Shown here piece after piece: positions 6,061 to 6,740 of a stretch of 6,740 bases of DNA. The stretch is from contig DJKK01000101.1 of NCBI GenBank assembly GCA_002434595.1, positions 1-6,740 on the forward strand, written 5' to 3'. The position numbers and the translations under genes are program-made. The notes under the pieces are model-generated. The model worked only from the letters and a program-made list of their open reading frames with translations. It searched no databases and was not told where the DNA came from. Origin of the DNA: Alphaproteobacteria bacterium UBA6544. GTDB taxonomy: Bacteria > Pseudomonadota > Alphaproteobacteria > UBA8366. Positions within the stretch are counted from its first letter, which is position 1. The number at the start of each line of letters is the position of its first letter.

Positions 6061-6622
6061 GCGGTGGCCGATCGGCACGAAGGAGCGACTGGCACTCGCC
6101 CTACTCGTAAACACAGGGCAGCGACGAAGCGACATTATCGTGCTGGGCCGTCAGCATGAGAAGGATGGCTGGCTATACTTTACGCAGCATAAGAACCGTG
6201 AACGTAAGCCGGTCCATATGTCGCTCCCTATTCTGTCTGGGCTGCGCAAGATTCTCGACGTGAGCCCAACCGGCGACCTGACGTATTTGGTCACCCAATA
6301 TGGTAGACCGTTTAAGAATGAGAGTTTTGGGAATTGGTTCAGAAAAGCGGTGCGTGCGGCCGGCCTGGAAGGACTATCGGCTCATGGGTTGCGCAAATCG
6401 GCAGCCGTTAGGCTTGCGGAAGACGGCCATAGCGACCACGAAATAATGGCTATGGGCGGATGGGATATGCTGAAAGAAGTGGCTCGCTGCACAAAAGGTG
6501 TACGCCGGAAACGACTTGCTGAGAATGTGCTGAAAAAAGGTGCGAGAAGCACAAGAATAGAACAAATTTGGCACACCTTACGTTTTAAACTGTCGCACCT
6601 TCTAAAAACACCACTACTTTAA
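6061..6622 (+). pseudogene. Phage-type tyrosine recombinase (integrase), catalytic-domain fragment
   Basis: The frame is open from 6050, but integrase sequence starts at about 6061: RWPIGTKERLALALLVNTGQ, RRSDIIVLGRQH, then on to the stop at 6622. The first catalytic Arg (TGQRRSD), a lysine-bearing beta-hairpin (QHKNRERKPVHM), the box II HGLR (in LSAHGLRKSAAVRLAEDG) and a Trp in the H/W position (MGGWDML) are present. The nucleophile is not: the usual EVARYT reads EVARCT, with TGC at 6488-6490, one A-to-G change from TAC. The core-binding and arm-binding N-terminal domains, about 200 residues, are absent; a TAG at 6047-6049 and CRISPR repeat lie upstream instead. A GTG at 6140 could start a 160-aa product, but this would lack the first catalytic Arg. 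Such enzymes insert phages and islands at tRNA genes; this copy cannot be active. Confidence 0.88.
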
Positions 6623-6639
6623 ATTTTTTAGAAAGGACG

Positions 6640-6662
6640 TGGTGCCCAGGGCCGGGGTAGAA
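6640..6662 (-). other. tRNA 3'-end remnant, probable attachment (att) core
   Basis: On the minus strand the sequence fits the end of a tRNA gene position by position: T-loop TTCTACC (normally TTCGANY), T-stem strand CCGGC, acceptor strand CCTGGGC, discriminator A, and CCA. The T-stem partner and the rest of a tRNA are absent further right, where the sequence becomes AT-rich. It begins 18 bases after the integrase stop. Phage and island integrases commonly use tRNA 3' ends as attachment sites, and the element end carries this short identity. The tRNA species is not identified. Confidence 0.55.
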
Positions 6663-6740
6663 ATGTATTTTAAATCAATGTGTTGGATGTAGGTTAGGAA
6701 CTTTTTATTGGCATCCGAACGCATAGGCTTGCACAAAGAA

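Noticed and set aside
5936..6067. The 66-bp unit is 22 codons long and could be a protein repeat.
   Set aside because: Both units carry an in-frame TAG at the same place in the frame leading into the integrase, and the middle 30 bases are unrelated between units, as expected of spacers.
6614..6724. Minus-strand frame of 36 codons starting MRSDANKKFL.
   Set aside because: It runs through the tRNA-like att core and overlaps the end of the integrase relic; no ribosome binding site or family is visible.

Overview
The window looks like a stretch of a proteobacterial, probably alphaproteobacterial, chromosome. The organism is inferred from codon use, moderate-to-high GC and the kinds of proteins present; there is no rRNA gene or other marker to fix it. 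Intact housekeeping and catabolic genes on the minus strand are interleaved with relics of phage and antiphage DNA.

Left part (1-1673): one intact gene for a SelO/YdiU-family protein AMPylase, read on the minus strand. Directly upstream of it (1674-2900) lies a decayed, phage-like stretch, also on the minus strand. It holds a phage terminase small-subunit gene killed by two in-frame stop codons, an intact small unknown gene (104 codons), a tiny 30-codon frame, and the first ~60 codons of an SNF2-type helicase that is frameshifted and then cut off just in front of selO. Two hairpins with T tracts (2901-2986) separate this stretch from the next operon.

Middle part (3074-5835): a minus-strand gene set for a TauD/TfdA Fe(II)/2-oxoglutarate dioxygenase, a MaoC-type hydratase and an MmgE/PrpD-family dehydratase or decarboxylase. 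The last two overlap by ATGA and are clearly co-transcribed. All three look intact. Together they suggest oxidation followed by hydration/dehydration of a small carboxylic acid or its CoA ester; the substrate cannot be read from the sequence.

Right part (5936-6740): the most notable region. Between 5936 and 6060 is a relic CRISPR array that simple ORF annotation misses. It has one full 36-bp repeat, the 3' end of a repeat to its left, the first 18 bp of a repeat to its right, and two spacers of exactly 30 bp. The 36/30 geometry and the repeat ends (GCTGTAGCT... and ...GTGCTACAGT) resemble type II-C (Cas9) arrays of the Neisseria kind. No cas gene or tracrRNA is seen in the window. The array breaks off inside its last repeat, where it is joined to the catalytic half of a phage-type tyrosine recombinase that has lost its N-terminal domains and its catalytic tyrosine (now Cys). 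Eighteen bases after the integrase stop is a sequence matching the 3' end of a tRNA gene (T-loop to CCA), a typical phage attachment core. The right end thus appears to record a CRISPR locus broken by recombination with an integrated element that later decayed.
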